This document shows, piece after piece, positions 43,847 to 54,468 of a stretch of 64,000 bases of DNA. A program made the translations under genes and the position numbers. The notes under the pieces are model-generated. The model was given only the letters and a program-made list of their open reading frames with translations, did not search any database and was not told where the DNA came from. How positions within the stretch are numbered: position 1 is the stretch's first letter; every line of letters starts with the position of its first letter. The stretch comes from Blepharisma stoltei (lineage: Eukaryota; Ciliophora; Heterotrichea; Heterotrichida; Blepharismidae): NCBI GenBank assembly GCA_914767885.1, contig CAJZBQ010000053.1, forward strand, positions 1,276,501-1,340,500, in the 5' to 3' direction.

Positions 43847-44617
43847 ATGGACCAAAGCTGTTTGGATGAGCAATTTGGTGAAAAACTGAAATGCCCAGTT
43901 TGCTTGAAGATATATACACCTCCAGTTTATTTATGCAGATTAAGACATAGCATGTGCTCACTCTGTGCAGCAAATATAAAAAATTGCCCATCCTGCAAAG
44001 AGAAATTTGTAGCAAATTCAAGGAATATAGAGATTGAAAATATGCTAGAACAAATTTTGGTGCATTGCAGGTTCCAAGGCTGCACAGAAATAGTTTCTTT
44101 GTTCAATATGCCCGAGCATAATAAAATCCATCAAACTAGTACACTATCAAGGTGCCTAGAATGTAAAAGCAATGAGGAAGATTTGATTACACATTTACTG
44201 CTAGGGCATGATTATCCAGATATAGCTATGGATGAGGAAGGAGGGTTAAGATCATTTTCAGGGCCAATTAGATCATGAAATAAAAATACTGATTGGCCGA
44301 AAGGGATTTGAAGAATTGGAAACGATCCTTTGATCGTCTATGCTAAAACTTATTTAGGAGTATTCCACATCTATTTATATAAAGTAACAAGAAACCCCAT
44401 AAGCATTAGTCTCAGAGTCGAAACTCCTCGATGTGCAACAATTTCCAAGTGGAAAGTCCCACATGTATCTGAATATGAAATTAACAGTCAAAAGCCTCAT
44501 TTTAATTGTGATGTTAACGTTTTATTGAACTTCGTGAAAATTCAGGAGGGAGGCGAAGATATTTTAAAGCTCTGGATTAGAGTTATAAAAAAGCTCGATC
44601 ACAATAATGCTGCCTAA
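43847..44617 (+). CDS. SIAH/SINA-like RING E3 ubiquitin ligase
   Basis: 256 aa with two TGA-Trp codons. A RING finger at about residues 16-55 (CPVCLKIYTPPVYLCRLRHSMCSLC...CPSC) is followed by a SIAH-type zinc-finger region (CRFQGCTEIVSLFNMPEHNKIH...CLECKSNEEDLITHLLLGHDY). A substrate-binding-like beta domain then ends in LKLWIRVIKKL. The order matches SINA/SIAH E3 ligases, which transfer ubiquitin from an E2 to target proteins. It starts 17 bp after the kinase stop codon. Confidence 0.85.
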
Positions 44618-44911
44618 TTTGATAGATATGCCTAATTATGCAGACCAAATTTTGTCTTGTTTTTCAAAATGTTCTCGAAGTTTTTCAGCATTAATTTTCA
44701 TGTGCCAATTATCCATTAATAAAAATTTCTTTAAATTGATCTAATAATCAAATTAAGTCTTCATGCTTAATTTCATGGTTTTTAACATAAATAGGCTTTT
44801 GAAGCTACTTTTGATTTGTGCTGGTAATCTATAGTAAAATCAAAAAAAATTATTATTTTAATATATTTATTATATATTTTAGTTGAAACTGCCTGCTGAA
44901 ATAAACTAATC
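44618..44911. other. AT-rich spacer
   Basis: No feature. Confidence 0.4.
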
Positions 44912-45709
44912 ATGTACATGACATTAAAGTCAAGGCAAAGTATCACACACAGCACTATCAAAAATGGCCCAGAGATGGGTGACTCAAGTTTAGCACTTGA
45001 AATTAAAGCTAACCAAATTCACAAGCCTCTCTTCTCATTTGTTGCAAAATCAATCAAGCCAGCCAAATCTAAAAAAGATCTATCACTCAATGATTCTTTC
45101 TCCAAAACTTCTCAATTATATAGCAAAATTTCATCATCAACCCATGATCTTGAACCGAAATATTTTCGCTTGCTTGATCTTTCGCAATCTTATAATAGTC
45201 GCGACGAAGCTGAGGGCATTCTTGATGAACCCTCTTTAAGCCAAACTGGCATAAAGCAGCACAGAATAATGCAGCAATATGTTGAACTTTTTCGAGCTCA
45301 CATAAAAAGCAACTTGAATATCTCGGTTTCTAATAAAATCCGATATTCAAGCAAAGAAAAATATATAAAAGAGCTTCGAAAACTTGAAAAAAATACGGGA
45401 AGCTTATTAAATCAATCAATGATTGATTTTCAAGGGAAAGAAAGAAGGCGTGCAAGTAAATCAATGATTGCTCAGTCTAGACAATCAATCAATGAGTCCA
45501 GGCTGAAAGCACAAGCTCCATCTAAAAATTTCTTAAATCCTATATACTTCTCTGATGATCAATCAACCAATTCCAGCCAAAAATCATTAATTCCTCCAGT
45601 ACGAAGGCCAAATCGAGACTTGTCTCTTTGCTCTTGGGCAACTGATCATAGTGAATCTCGACCTAAATTTCCTAATATTCATGTATCAAATAATCATTTG
45701 TGCCCTTAA
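44912..45709 (+). CDS. unknown Ser/Lys-rich protein
   Basis: 265 aa, uninterrupted (an internal ATG, MTLKSRQ, could also start it). Low complexity, Ser/Asn-rich, with one helical stretch (KQHRIMQQYVELFRAHIK) and a basic repeat-like segment (SMIDFQGKERRRASKSMIAQSRQSINESRLK). No domain recognised. Confidence 0.6.
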   Translation: MYMTLKSRQSITHSTIKNGPEMGDSSLALEIKANQIHKPLFSFVAKSIKPAKSKKDLSLNDSFSKTSQLYSKISSSTHDLEPKYFRLLDLSQSYNSRDEAEGILDEPSLSQTGIKQHRIMQQYVELFRAHIKSNLNISVSNKIRYSSKEKYIKELRKLEKNTGSLLNQSMIDFQGKERRRASKSMIAQSRQSINESRLKAQAPSKNFLNPIYFSDDQSTNSSQKSLIPPVRRPNRDLSLCSWATDHSESRPKFPNIHVSNNHLCP

Positions 45710-46067
45710 ATTATATCGATTTAAACACATTATATAAATGTAAATTTGTCTGAAATTAAATAAATATCTATTTGTATCTTATCCTCATCTTGCAATCAAA
45801 TCAACAAAACCCTCAATTATTTGATAAAGCCTTTCTTGGATGCTTTAATTTTTTATTGCAAAAATATTTAATACACTTCAGCATTGCCTATAATTTATTA
45901 TATTTTTTCTCGCTCAATTTATCATAATTTTTTTCAATGAAAAATTAAATAATTATAAGTCATTCAATGGTAAACAAAAGAAATTTGTATAAAGCAGGTT
46001 AATCAAATCTTATAATAATGATTTGATTTCAACGTAAATTTGAGACATAATACCTAGGAGTTATTTA
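45710..46067. other. AT-rich spacer
   Basis: No feature. Confidence 0.4.
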
Positions 46068-46691
46068 ATGTCTAGTGATGGAGACTCACTTTTCAGGCTA
46101 AATGTTCAGCATATTACCAAGCCTTCATCATTCTATAAGCAACGACAGCTTGAATGCTACCAACCTCAAGGCTCTCCCACAAAAGTGGAGAATAAATATA
46201 AAAATTTAGTCCCATGTCGATGGAATCCATCCGGATGAAGATACTCTGAAAATTCCTCCCCAGTCCCCAAATCTAATCAACCTCTTAGAAAAAGTGCAAA
46301 CTTGAGTGTAAATGATTCCTATTTTACAACAAGCTACGATAATAGTTTTTCAGCTATAAGCACCAAAGACAACAAGAAATGAAATCCTCGAGTTTTCGAT
46401 CCAAGCATTTCCCGATACAAAATCAAGCCAAGGAACTATGTTTCGCCAATTCCTCAAGATTATGCTGTATTAAATGAATGCCTGCAGAATACTAAAGCTA
46501 AAAAATCATTATCTCAACGACCAAAAGCCTCGAAAATTAAAAATAAAGAGCTAGATCGATCCATACGCTGGGCAGGAGTTCTAATACACAACAACCCTAA
46601 TATGTTTAACAAGAAAAAAGGGGAAGTCAGGAAAAAAAAACTCAGATGCTTTTATCCTGGTGCCTTTTTTTCCAATCAAAAATCACTGTAA
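46068..46691 (+). CDS. unknown basic protein, readable only with TGA = Trp
   Basis: ATG at 46068 to TAA at 46689-46691, 207 aa. Two in-frame TGA codons (SG-W-RYSEN and KK-W-NPRVFDP) would hide it under the standard code. It is Ser/Asn/Lys-rich, with SRYKIKPRNYVSPIPQDYAVLNEC and a basic C-terminus (KKKGEVRKKKLRCF). No family recognised. Confidence 0.65.
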
Positions 46692-47156
46692 ATTAAGGAA
46701 AAACCACTAAACCCTTGAAAGTATTTTATCTAAATTTAATTATAATGAATGAGGATAAGCCTTCACAAACGTATAGATAAATAGCACTAACATTAGTAAA
46801 CTTAAAGTCTAATAATCAATGCTAATTGAGTAAATGAGCAAATGTATGCTAATAACAACCGAAAAAAAATATCCCCATCCGATGGAAAAAAATCCCTAAT
46901 AAAAATTTAAAAATTAATATGTTCGCTCAAAAAAGATTAATCAAAACAACTCTAAATGCATAAATAAGACGTTTCTGACCAATTTGAGTCACAATTTATA
47001 GCCAAAAGACTTAAAACTTATAATAAATCATTATGTTTATATGAATAAAAATATTGCCAAAATTGACAAGAAAAAATTCTTGAATGAAATTTTTTAGGGT
47101 TTTTACGGAATAAGCATATAAAAATTTTATTGAAAAAATAAATCCAGGAAAAAACC
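46692..47156. other. AT-rich spacer
   Basis: No feature before the family B element. Confidence 0.4.
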
Positions 47157-47593
47157 TAACTCCTCACCCCATCCTTGATCTAACGACTCGCCATCGTTCG
47201 ATCAAGGATGGGGGTTTAAAAAAATGTTTTTGGGAAAAAATTGGTATATAAAATAAAATATATATATATTTTTTTATTTACTTTTAAATAAGAGGTTTAA
47301 GAGCATTTAATAATTAAATTTACAGCAAAAAATCGAATTAATTTCATAAAATACCAATTTTAATATTTTGATTTATTAGTTACCCTTTTAAACTGCATTG
47401 AATTAAATATTTGTTTTTAAATTTAAAGAATCTCTATTTTTTAGATTATTGAGCTTTTAAGCCTCGGCTGATGACTAAATCACTTCGGATGGTTGGTTTC
47501 GTAGCTTTCTGTCGTCTCAAAGCTCTGAAAACAACTTATTAGGTACATCTCCCCAATCTTTTGATAACTAATATATTTTTATATATTTAAAAA

Positions 47594-49807
47594 TTTGGGG
47601 TGAGGCTGAAAAAACCCCGCTGGGGTTTTTTTCCGCCAACTTTTTCACCGTTAAATTTATAGGAAAATTTTGAATTTTCTCCAGATGGCGGAAAAAACCC
47701 CATAATAAAAAAAAAAAGTAGTGGCGGAAAAAATCCCAGCGAAAACAAAAACCGTCAAAGTCAGAGGAAAAAACCCCCAAACGGTGCTAAAAACGGAGGA
47801 AAAAAACCCCAATATACAATATAATTAAATGCTTAAAATGACAGGTAAATATTAGAGAAAATACAAATAAATATTTATAATTTAGTTGCAATAAAGCAAT
47901 TAAAACAATATTAATATATAGATGTATAGATTTATTCTCAAAGTAACTATAAAGCTATGATTAACAAAAATAATGGAAAAATATAAAAATCAACTATAAA
48001 AAAATTTACATTCAAAAACCTGGCGGAAAAAAAAACCCCGAGTATGGGGTGAAAATTGGCGGAAAAAAACCCCAATGTTTTTTATTTATAATAATTTTTT
48101 TTCAAATAATTATTAGCATGGATAGATTTTTATATACCGATGACGCCCCTCAATCTTCATGTCTATTGAAACAAAAATGCAATTTTTTAATATAAAATTT
48201 TATATAGAAAAAATAAATTTCATGTCTCTTGCAACAAATTTTCGATGCGCGTCTTAAATTTTTCCGTTCTTTAATAAAATGGCGAGTGATTACAATAGCC
48301 GTCCAAATCTCGATGAGAAGGTCATTTACACGCCTACAGCAGCGCTGTTTTATGGTGTTTTTGAGAAACTCGCCTAGAGAAAAATGCATTTAATGTTTTT
48401 TATAAAAATGTTGTGTTACAGTAGGCATGAAGATTCTTTCGAAAAAATTTTGTTGCAATAGACATGAAGATTGAGGGGGTCATCTTTATGTTTTTGAATT
48501 TATAAATATCCAATAAAATGGGCGAAGCGGATACAATTCAGCATATTAGCTACAGCCTCATCAATCAGGTTAAGACTAAGTTATATGCTTCCTTTATTAT
48601 GAGCTTTTCAGGACATGCCGAGGATGAATAAAAGGTGAGCTAGTAATATGCGTTGCAGGTGGATACGCGTTTTGCTAGTACAGGATTTGTCGTAGTGGAT
48701 ACAAGGTGAATTGGCATAGTCCCTATATGTTATTTTGATCTTTGTAGAACAATATCTAAAGATCAAAAGTAGTTATTGTAATTGCCCGAGGATGGCGCTA
48801 TCTTGCGCCATCCTCGGGCAATTACAATATCTAAAAATTCTTCTAACAATGGCAAAGACTAAAAATAACGATTGTCATTGTCATTTTTACTTGTAAGATC
48901 GCTACTTTACCTCTTAAGGTATTCTTTCATAGCGATCTATATAGGATATATCGCAGTTGGATGCAGGATGATCTCTACAGGATGTGTCGCAGGCGAATAC
49001 AAAATAAGAAAGAGGAGGATGTGCCACAAGTTGACACAAGATGAGTTAGTGCAGTTTGTGTCGCAGGTGAATACAAGATGAGCTAGTACATGATGCATCG
49101 AAAGTAAATTTATGGCTTAAGTATTTGATAGTATTAAAGTAAATTTTTCACCTTCTTGTTTATTATTCATAACTTTTTATAATTAGAACGCTGAATGATT
49201 TAGCAATATATATATAGCCCATAGATTGACAAACTAGAATGAAATAGTTATTAATTAATTAATTAATTAGCAGGTAATAAGCATTAAAAATCTATCCATG
49301 CTAATAATTATTTGAAAAAAAATTATTATAAATAAAAAACATTGGGGTTTTTTCCGCCAATTTTCACCCCATACTCGGGGTTTTTTCCGCCAGGTTTTGA
49401 ATGTAAATTTTTTTATAGTTGATTTTTATATTTTTCCATTATTTTTGTTAATCATAGCTTTATAGTTACTTTGAGAATAAATCTATACATCTATACATTA
49501 ATATTGTTTTTAATTGCTTTATTGTAACTAAATTATAAATATTTATTTGTATTTTCTCTAATATTTACCTGTCATTTTAAGCATTTAATTATATTGTATA
49601 TTGGGGTTTTTTCCTCCGTTTTTAGCACCGTTTGGGGTTTTTTCCTCTGACTTTGACGGTTTTTGTTTTCGCTGGGGTTTTTTCCGCCACTACTTTTTTT
49701 TATTATGGGGTTTTTTCCGCCATCTGGAGAAAATTCAAAATTTCCTATAAATTTAACGGTGAAAAAGTTGGCGGGAAAAAAAACCCCCGCTGGGGTTTTT
49801 TCCGCCT
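47594..49807. mobile_element. nested element with about 500-bp inverted repeats rich in GGGGTTTTTTCCGCC
   Basis: The arms at 47594-48130 and 49287-49807 are inverted copies (GGGTGAGGC...GCCTCACCC at the tips, near AAAATT). Each arm has six to seven copies of the word GGGGTTTTTTCCGCC or its complement. The interior holds another inverted pair (48141-48180 / 48445-48482, ATCTTCATGTCTATTGAAAC). It also holds diverged tandem units of about 60 bp (48640-49100; GTGTCGCAGGTGAATACAAGATGAGCTAGTAC). No transposase ORF is seen. Confidence 0.78.
48777..48834. repeat. 54-58-bp TA-flanked hairpin, same ends as the FOP insert
   Basis: GTAATTGCCCGAGGATGGCGC-TATCTT-GCGCCATCCTCGGGCAATTAC. The identical arm occurs at both ends of the insert 59524-59750, so this may be a minimal form of that element. 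Confidence 0.85.
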
Positions 49808-49919
49808 CACCCAAAATTGCATGATATATGAAAATTGCTCGATCAAGGATGGGGGTTAATTTCCCAATTTTTAGGAATTTTTACAGTCAATCGTTCGATC
49901 AAGGATGGGGGGGGAGTAA

Positions 49920-50229
49920 TAGTAAATTTATTCTAGGAAAACAAAACTTTTCAATTTGCATGCTTATCTAAGCAAATTGCATTATAATACAAAAAGAATG
50001 GAATATGATAATTTCTAGCATTCTCACTCGAAAATAAGAGTTAAAATCTTTATTATTTATGAATGGAAGCTAATATATTAGCTCTCCCGCGCACGGAGGG
50101 GGAGATAGGGTTTTTTCAGAACAACCGAAAAAAGCCGAATTTACAGAATTCGTTGACAATATAAGTAAATTTATTATGAATTAATGGAAGTTAATAGTAA
50201 GTGTAACATCTTCCAAATAATTAAAAATT
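49920..50229. other. promoter-side spacer
   Basis: AT-rich. A lone CTCCCGCGCACGGAGGGGGAGATAG (50083-50107) looks like a remnant of MITE family A ends. Confidence 0.4.
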
Positions 50230-51441
50230 ATGCACAAGATTAAACTTAGAAATGCACCTCCAAAAGCCGCATACTTATACTGGCCAGATGGAGAACAAGC
50301 ACTAATTGAGGCCGAAACCTATGTGGAAAGGCTTATTTTTGATAAACAAGAATACAAAGAATGAGAGTTATCCCACCTTGGCCAGCTTGAGAAGCTTCTC
50401 CATAATTGCACAGAATTGGCCAAAAGTGAGCTACTGAGATTTTTATATGGGCAAGGCTGGGATTTGAAAAAAACTGTTGAAGCAATTAAAGCTCACTATC
50501 AGTGGAAATCCGAGTGGCCGAACTATATGAGTGTATATCCATTGGTGCAGAATATCTTGAACTCAGGTGGCGTCTATATACATGGTCGAGATATTTATTA
50601 TCGACCCTTAATTATACTTAAACTGTCCAAACTTGCTCAATTTCCTTATCAAGAGCACATAGCGTGTGCTTATTTTTTGCTGGAATTTATAATGGACTCA
50701 ATGTTTTTACCTGGGCAAATAGAAAACTGGGTAATGATTGTAGATTTTGAAGATTTCAATGAAGTAAATCAAAATCATGTAAGAAAATTAATTATGGAAT
50801 TATATACACATTATCAATGCCGACTTGCGAAGGCATATGTTATCAACCCATCTCGGTTGTGGAAATTACTTATTAATTTATTACCAAATAATACACTTAA
50901 GAAGTTTGTGGTTGATGACGTAGAAAAACAATTGTTAAAGGATTTTGGCCCAAGCCAGCTTGAAATTAAGTACGGAGGGACCGCAAGCAATTTAAAACGT
51001 TTTTGGCCGCCTAGAAGGCTGAAATACAATCCTTGCGAAGACGTTTTTTCAAGCTGCTCAAGTATTCCAGACTCTCCTCTCAAGCAAAACCGAAATTCAT
51101 TCGAAACCTCAATAAGGCTCGAAGGATGCAGCAGTTTCTTATCTAGCAACATGGACTTTAAAGAAGAAATCTGGGAACAATGTGAACAAGAGTCCAACAC
51201 TTTCAGCTTTCTCCAAGAAAATGAGAAAAATATCGAAGAAGAGCACCAAGATGTGATCAATTTCGAAAACTTCGCCCAAAGCAATAAAGAAGTAAAGAGC
51301 CCTTCAGAAGAGATGACTAGAGCATCATTGAAAGTCCCAATACCTCCGCGAACTTTTTCTATCGAAAACTATGAAATAGAGCCAGTTTGGTTCTGCAATG
51401 CATGTGTGGGAGATAAAAATTCTTCATGCTGCATCATGTAA
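50230..51441 (+). CDS. CRAL-TRIO (SEC14-like) lipid-binding protein with CaaX box
   Basis: 403 aa from the ATG at 50230, one TGA-Trp (EYKE-W-ELSHL). An N-terminal helical CRAL-TRIO-N part (LLRFLYGQGWDLKKTVEAIKAHYQW) leads into the CRAL-TRIO fold (GGVYIHGRDIYYRPLIILKL, NWVMIVDFEDFNEVN, YQCRLAKAYVINPSRLWKLLINLLP, TLKKFVVDDVEKQLL, QLEIKYGGTASNL). A Ser/Glu-rich tail follows. The last residues CNACVGDKNSSCCIM end in Cys-Cys-Ile-Met, a likely farnesylation site. SEC14 proteins move phosphoinositides or similar lipids; the CaaX box suggests membrane tethering. Confidence 0.9.
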
Positions 51442-51463
51442 GCAGATATAATTATAACAATTT

Positions 51464-51904
51464 TTAGAAATAACGATTAGCTAATTGCTTTTTGAGTGCT
51501 ATATTTTCAAGCACGAGTTTGGAATTTTCCAAACTCAACTCTTTTAATTTTTCTTGAAAATCAAGCTGTGAGGAAGGAGATTTATCATTTAGCAATTCAT
51601 TCATAATTTGCTTATGTGAGTTAAGCAGACCTGAAATCTATTTAGAACTTACTTTATCTTTAAGAATATATGAATACATATTTTCTTCAACTGAACTCAT
51701 TGATCTCTTATGCGCTATTTTAGAGCTTTTTTCGCCCGTTCCATGAAGGTACTGGAAAAATTCTTGTTCAGAGTCAGGGGAATTTATTGGATTTTTCTTA
51801 ATGGGGCTTGGAGTTTTATAGTCTAAATTCAACAGGTCAGCATTATCATTAATTTTTGTTTTTACTGGTGAAAGTGTAGAACGCCTCATGATCATATTTT
51901 CCAT
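51464..51904 (-). CDS. small coiled-coil protein with one 15-nt intron
   Basis: 141 aa after removing the intron 51638-51652. The first part is basic, with SP motifs (TLSPVKTK, KTPSPIKKNP) and a phospho-type KRSMSSVEE. The second exon is a leucine heptad coiled coil (LDFQEKLKELSLENSKLVLENIALKKQL). No family recognised. It is convergent with the CRAL-TRIO gene, 22 bp from its stop. Confidence 0.7.
51638..51652 (-). other. 15-nt intron
   Basis: On the minus strand GTAAGTTCTAAATAG. Removal joins ILKDK to ISGLLNSHKQ and opens the second exon. Confidence 0.85.
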
Positions 51905-52171
51905 TGTTAAATTATATCTAATTTATTTTTATGCTCCATTTAATAAAAATAGTCTGACCATATGAAGATGATGTTATAATAAGATTTATTTTTAAATGGG
52001 AGGATTTTTCAAGCCTTTCCAATAACTGCCAAAATAATTCTTCTTCATTTATAAAGAAAGATAAAGGACATATCTTATATATTGCAATTTAGTCAACATT
52101 TTTGTAAAAAATTATTGGACACTGATTTTTGAATTTCGACTTAGGGGTGGTGATACCACCTAAATTAAGTT

Positions 52172-52531
52172 TTAGTTAAAGGTTTCATGGTAAACCTCGG
52201 CTTGAAACAATTGGTGCTTAGAAAGTTGTCGATGGTGGAATCCAGAACTATCATTGGAGTCTTCTTCTGGAAAGTGGAAAGCTCTTGTCACTGCTTGGGG
52301 AGATAAGGTATTAAAGACCCTATTGAGCAGTCTTGGAGAACTAAGCTTGGTTGGGCTTTCAAAATCTGATTGTCGGTAAGCTGGTGAAGCTGGCATACTC
52401 TGCGTGTTACTTGGATTTCTTATTGGAGAGTCATATTGGGTCTTTATAGCCAGATCTGTTGACTTCTGTAGGGAGTTGTGTTCATTTCCGTATGAGTATT
52501 GGTTTGAAAAATTACTTGTTTTGTTTCCCAT
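52172..52531 (-). CDS. small unknown protein with possible N-myristoylation
   Basis: 119 aa. It starts MGNKTSNFSN, which fits an N-myristoylation consensus. The rest is Ser/Pro/Asn-rich (SPIRNPSN, PASPAYRQSDFESPTKLSSPRLL). It may be a phosphorylated membrane-associated protein; no domain seen. Confidence 0.6.
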   Translation of the reverse strand: MGNKTSNFSNQYSYGNEHNSLQKSTDLAIKTQYDSPIRNPSNTQSMPASPAYRQSDFESPTKLSSPRLLNRVFNTLSPQAVTRAFHFPEEDSNDSSGFHHRQLSKHQLFQAEVYHETFN

Positions 52532-53474
52532 TCCTTAAAGATATGGATTTATTTTTATTGATCATTGCAAATATAATAATATAACAGCGTTTGAAATAGC
52601 TTAGGTTGTTCGCTTATTCCCCTCCCTCGGTGAGCGAACAAAACTATTGGAAAATCCCCTATTTTTTGCCCAAAATGAGCGAACAAAATTTTTTTATGAA
52701 AAATAATTTGATATATAAGTGATAATTATTATGATGAAATCTCTAGCTAATTCTGTTTAATTTTAAACAGCTTGCATTTTAAAACATAAATTTTGCAATT
52801 TAAATTTATAAAAAAATTAACCTCCTTAGTTAGCGAACAAAATTATTTTGTTCACTTACGGGGGGGTTAGACTAGGATTATTAAAGTCAGGCGTTAGCAA
52901 TATTGGTGATGCAATCACCAAAAACCTCCCTTACGGGAGCTTCAACTCTTTTCGACTCCAGCTTAGAGGATCTCCTGAAGGTGAATGCCACTTCCGGCAC
53001 CTTCTGTCTCCTCCTTCCGGCTTCAGTCTTGAGTGGGCGGCTTATGGATTTATGCGGCCCTGCTACGGGCGATTGGAGTACCTTGATTCCATGAATCAGC
53101 TCCTTGATATCTATCGGGTGCTGAGCTGCCTTCCTTCGACAGCTGCAGGAAAAAGACATAACCCTGCTGCCTGAGCAGAAAACCCCTTTTTTTTGGTTAG
53201 GCTAGGTTATTAAACAGGAGGGGGGGAGTTAGCTATTTGCGTCAATAGGCTAGGAATCCAAAGCACTAAAGATTTGCATCCTGCCTTCAGGCTCAGCTTA
53301 TTCTGCAAATAGCATTATATAAAGACCTCGCATTTTGTGCAATAATAAATAAATATCAACGATCATTGTAAAATCGGTTGATAACTTAAATCTAATATTG
53401 AATATTTTAATTTTAAACAGGCAAATTGCTAATTTTTTAAATTCTCTTAAAAAGAGCATTTACAAAAATTAACC
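52532..53474. other. divergent promoter region filled by a MITE (52617-53231) with an inserted GC-rich repeat
   Basis: The MITE family A ends (TTA|TTCCCCTCCCTCGGTGAGCGAAC and GGGGGGAG|TTA) enclose a normal half-core. They also enclose a GC-richer 330-bp block (52880-53210; paired CAATCACC, TCCTGAAGGTGAATGCC, GCTGCCTGAGCAG) that resembles the SINE-type inserts but has no second copy here. 53232-53474 is AT-rich leader of the C2-PX gene. Confidence 0.6.
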
Positions 53475-54359
53475 ATGGTCTCAAGCGTAGCCACGACTGA
53501 TTTCTCATCTGAAATTGGCTTCAACAAATTCCCTTATTTGGTGGTGAAAATTCCTGAAGCTAGAAACCTAGCATATTTCTCAGAAAACTGCTCACAATTT
53601 ACTCCTTATGTCAAAGTCTCAGTTGGTTCTCGATCTTATTCTACAAGTGCCCAAGTCGTCTCAGACGCTGTCTATTGAGATGAAACTTTTGAAATTTCTG
53701 GAGACAGCCAGAAACCTCTTATTTGTTGCCTTATGGATAGGGATGAATTCGATGGCGATATAATGCTCGCTGGCTTGGCGATCCCCAGAGAGTTGATAAA
53801 GCAATTCATAGAAGAAACAACTCTGTGAATCAGGCTGCGGAATTTTACACAAGGCCTGAACACTACAGCTTCTTTTGAAGAGTCCCAAGCAATCAGACCT
53901 TTTTGTGACGAGTTAAAAGTTGCGAACCCTGAAGAGTGCATTGAGCCAATTATTTGTTTAAAATTGACTTATTACGGGCTTGATTGCCTGAAGGAGTATA
54001 ATGCTGAAATCACAGACTATGAATCGGCAGTGAAAAGTGGTGAATTATTCACTCAATACACATTGACTATTACCAGAAGGGACGGATATGCTTGGAAAAT
54101 TAAATTTAGATACAGTCAGCTAGACAATATTAGGAAGAGCCTGATTTTGCAGTTTCCTGAGCTTAAAAAACTGTGCTTCCCTCGGAAGACTTTTTCATTG
54201 CTCAGCATCGTTTCGTTGAAGAGTCAGTTTGATGAAGGACTTCTTGAGAAAAGGAAATCAGAGATGGAAAAGTTTTTGAATTATGTTTTGAAGTGCAGAT
54301 ACCATGAAAGAAGCCAGGAGTTTAGTGAGTTCCTTCAAATGCCAGCAGGAGTAAATTAA
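53475..54359 (+). CDS. C2-PX domain protein
   Basis: 294 aa with two TGA-Trp codons (DAVY-W-DETFE, TTL-W-IRLRN). A C2 domain at about residues 17-125 (YLVVKIPEARNL...PYVKVSVGSRSYST..., DETFEISG, ICCLMDRDEFDGDIMLAG) is followed by a PX domain at about 155-285 (YNAEITDYESAVKSGELFTQYTLTI, WKIKFRYSQLDNIRKSL, KKLCFPRKTFSLLS, RKSEMEKFLNYVLKC). Both domains bind membrane lipids, so a sorting or signalling role at membranes is likely. The C2 has an Asp-rich loop (DRDEFDGD) that could bind calcium. Confidence 0.85.
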
Positions 54360-54468
54360 ATTAATGCTGATTTTATAGATAAGTGATAGTTAATAAGCTA
54401 ATAAGACAGATGAAAGCAGACATATTTGTTATTGAGTTGTTCTAATTTATCATCCAATAATAGTAAAT

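Larger units (their letters stand above)
47160..49916. mobile_element. MITE family B element (2757 bp) carrying a nested 2.2-kb element
   Basis: TAA at 47157-47159 and 49917-49919. The ends are CTCCTCACCCCATCCTTGATC...CGTTCGATCAAGGATGGGGG and GATCAAGGATGGGGGGGGAG. The left 430 bp follows the copy in the coiled-coil gene (TACCTTTTTAAACTG-, GGTTGATNNCTAAATCACTTCGGATGGTTG, TTCTGTCGTCTCAAAGCTCTGAAAAC). The family B sequence is split at about 47593/49807 by the nested element. Confidence 0.85.

Noticed and set aside
48872-49081. 69-aa ORF in the nested element
   Set aside because: Made of diverged 60-bp tandem units; no start context or protein motif.
47590-49810. Telomere-like G4T6 repeats
   Set aside because: GGGGTTTTTT words are interspersed and in inverted arms, not tandem head-to-tail; not a telomere.
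52848-53174. 108-aa ORF, glycine/leucine-rich
   Set aside because: Lies in a GC-rich block inserted in a MITE, with an equally long ORF on the opposite strand.
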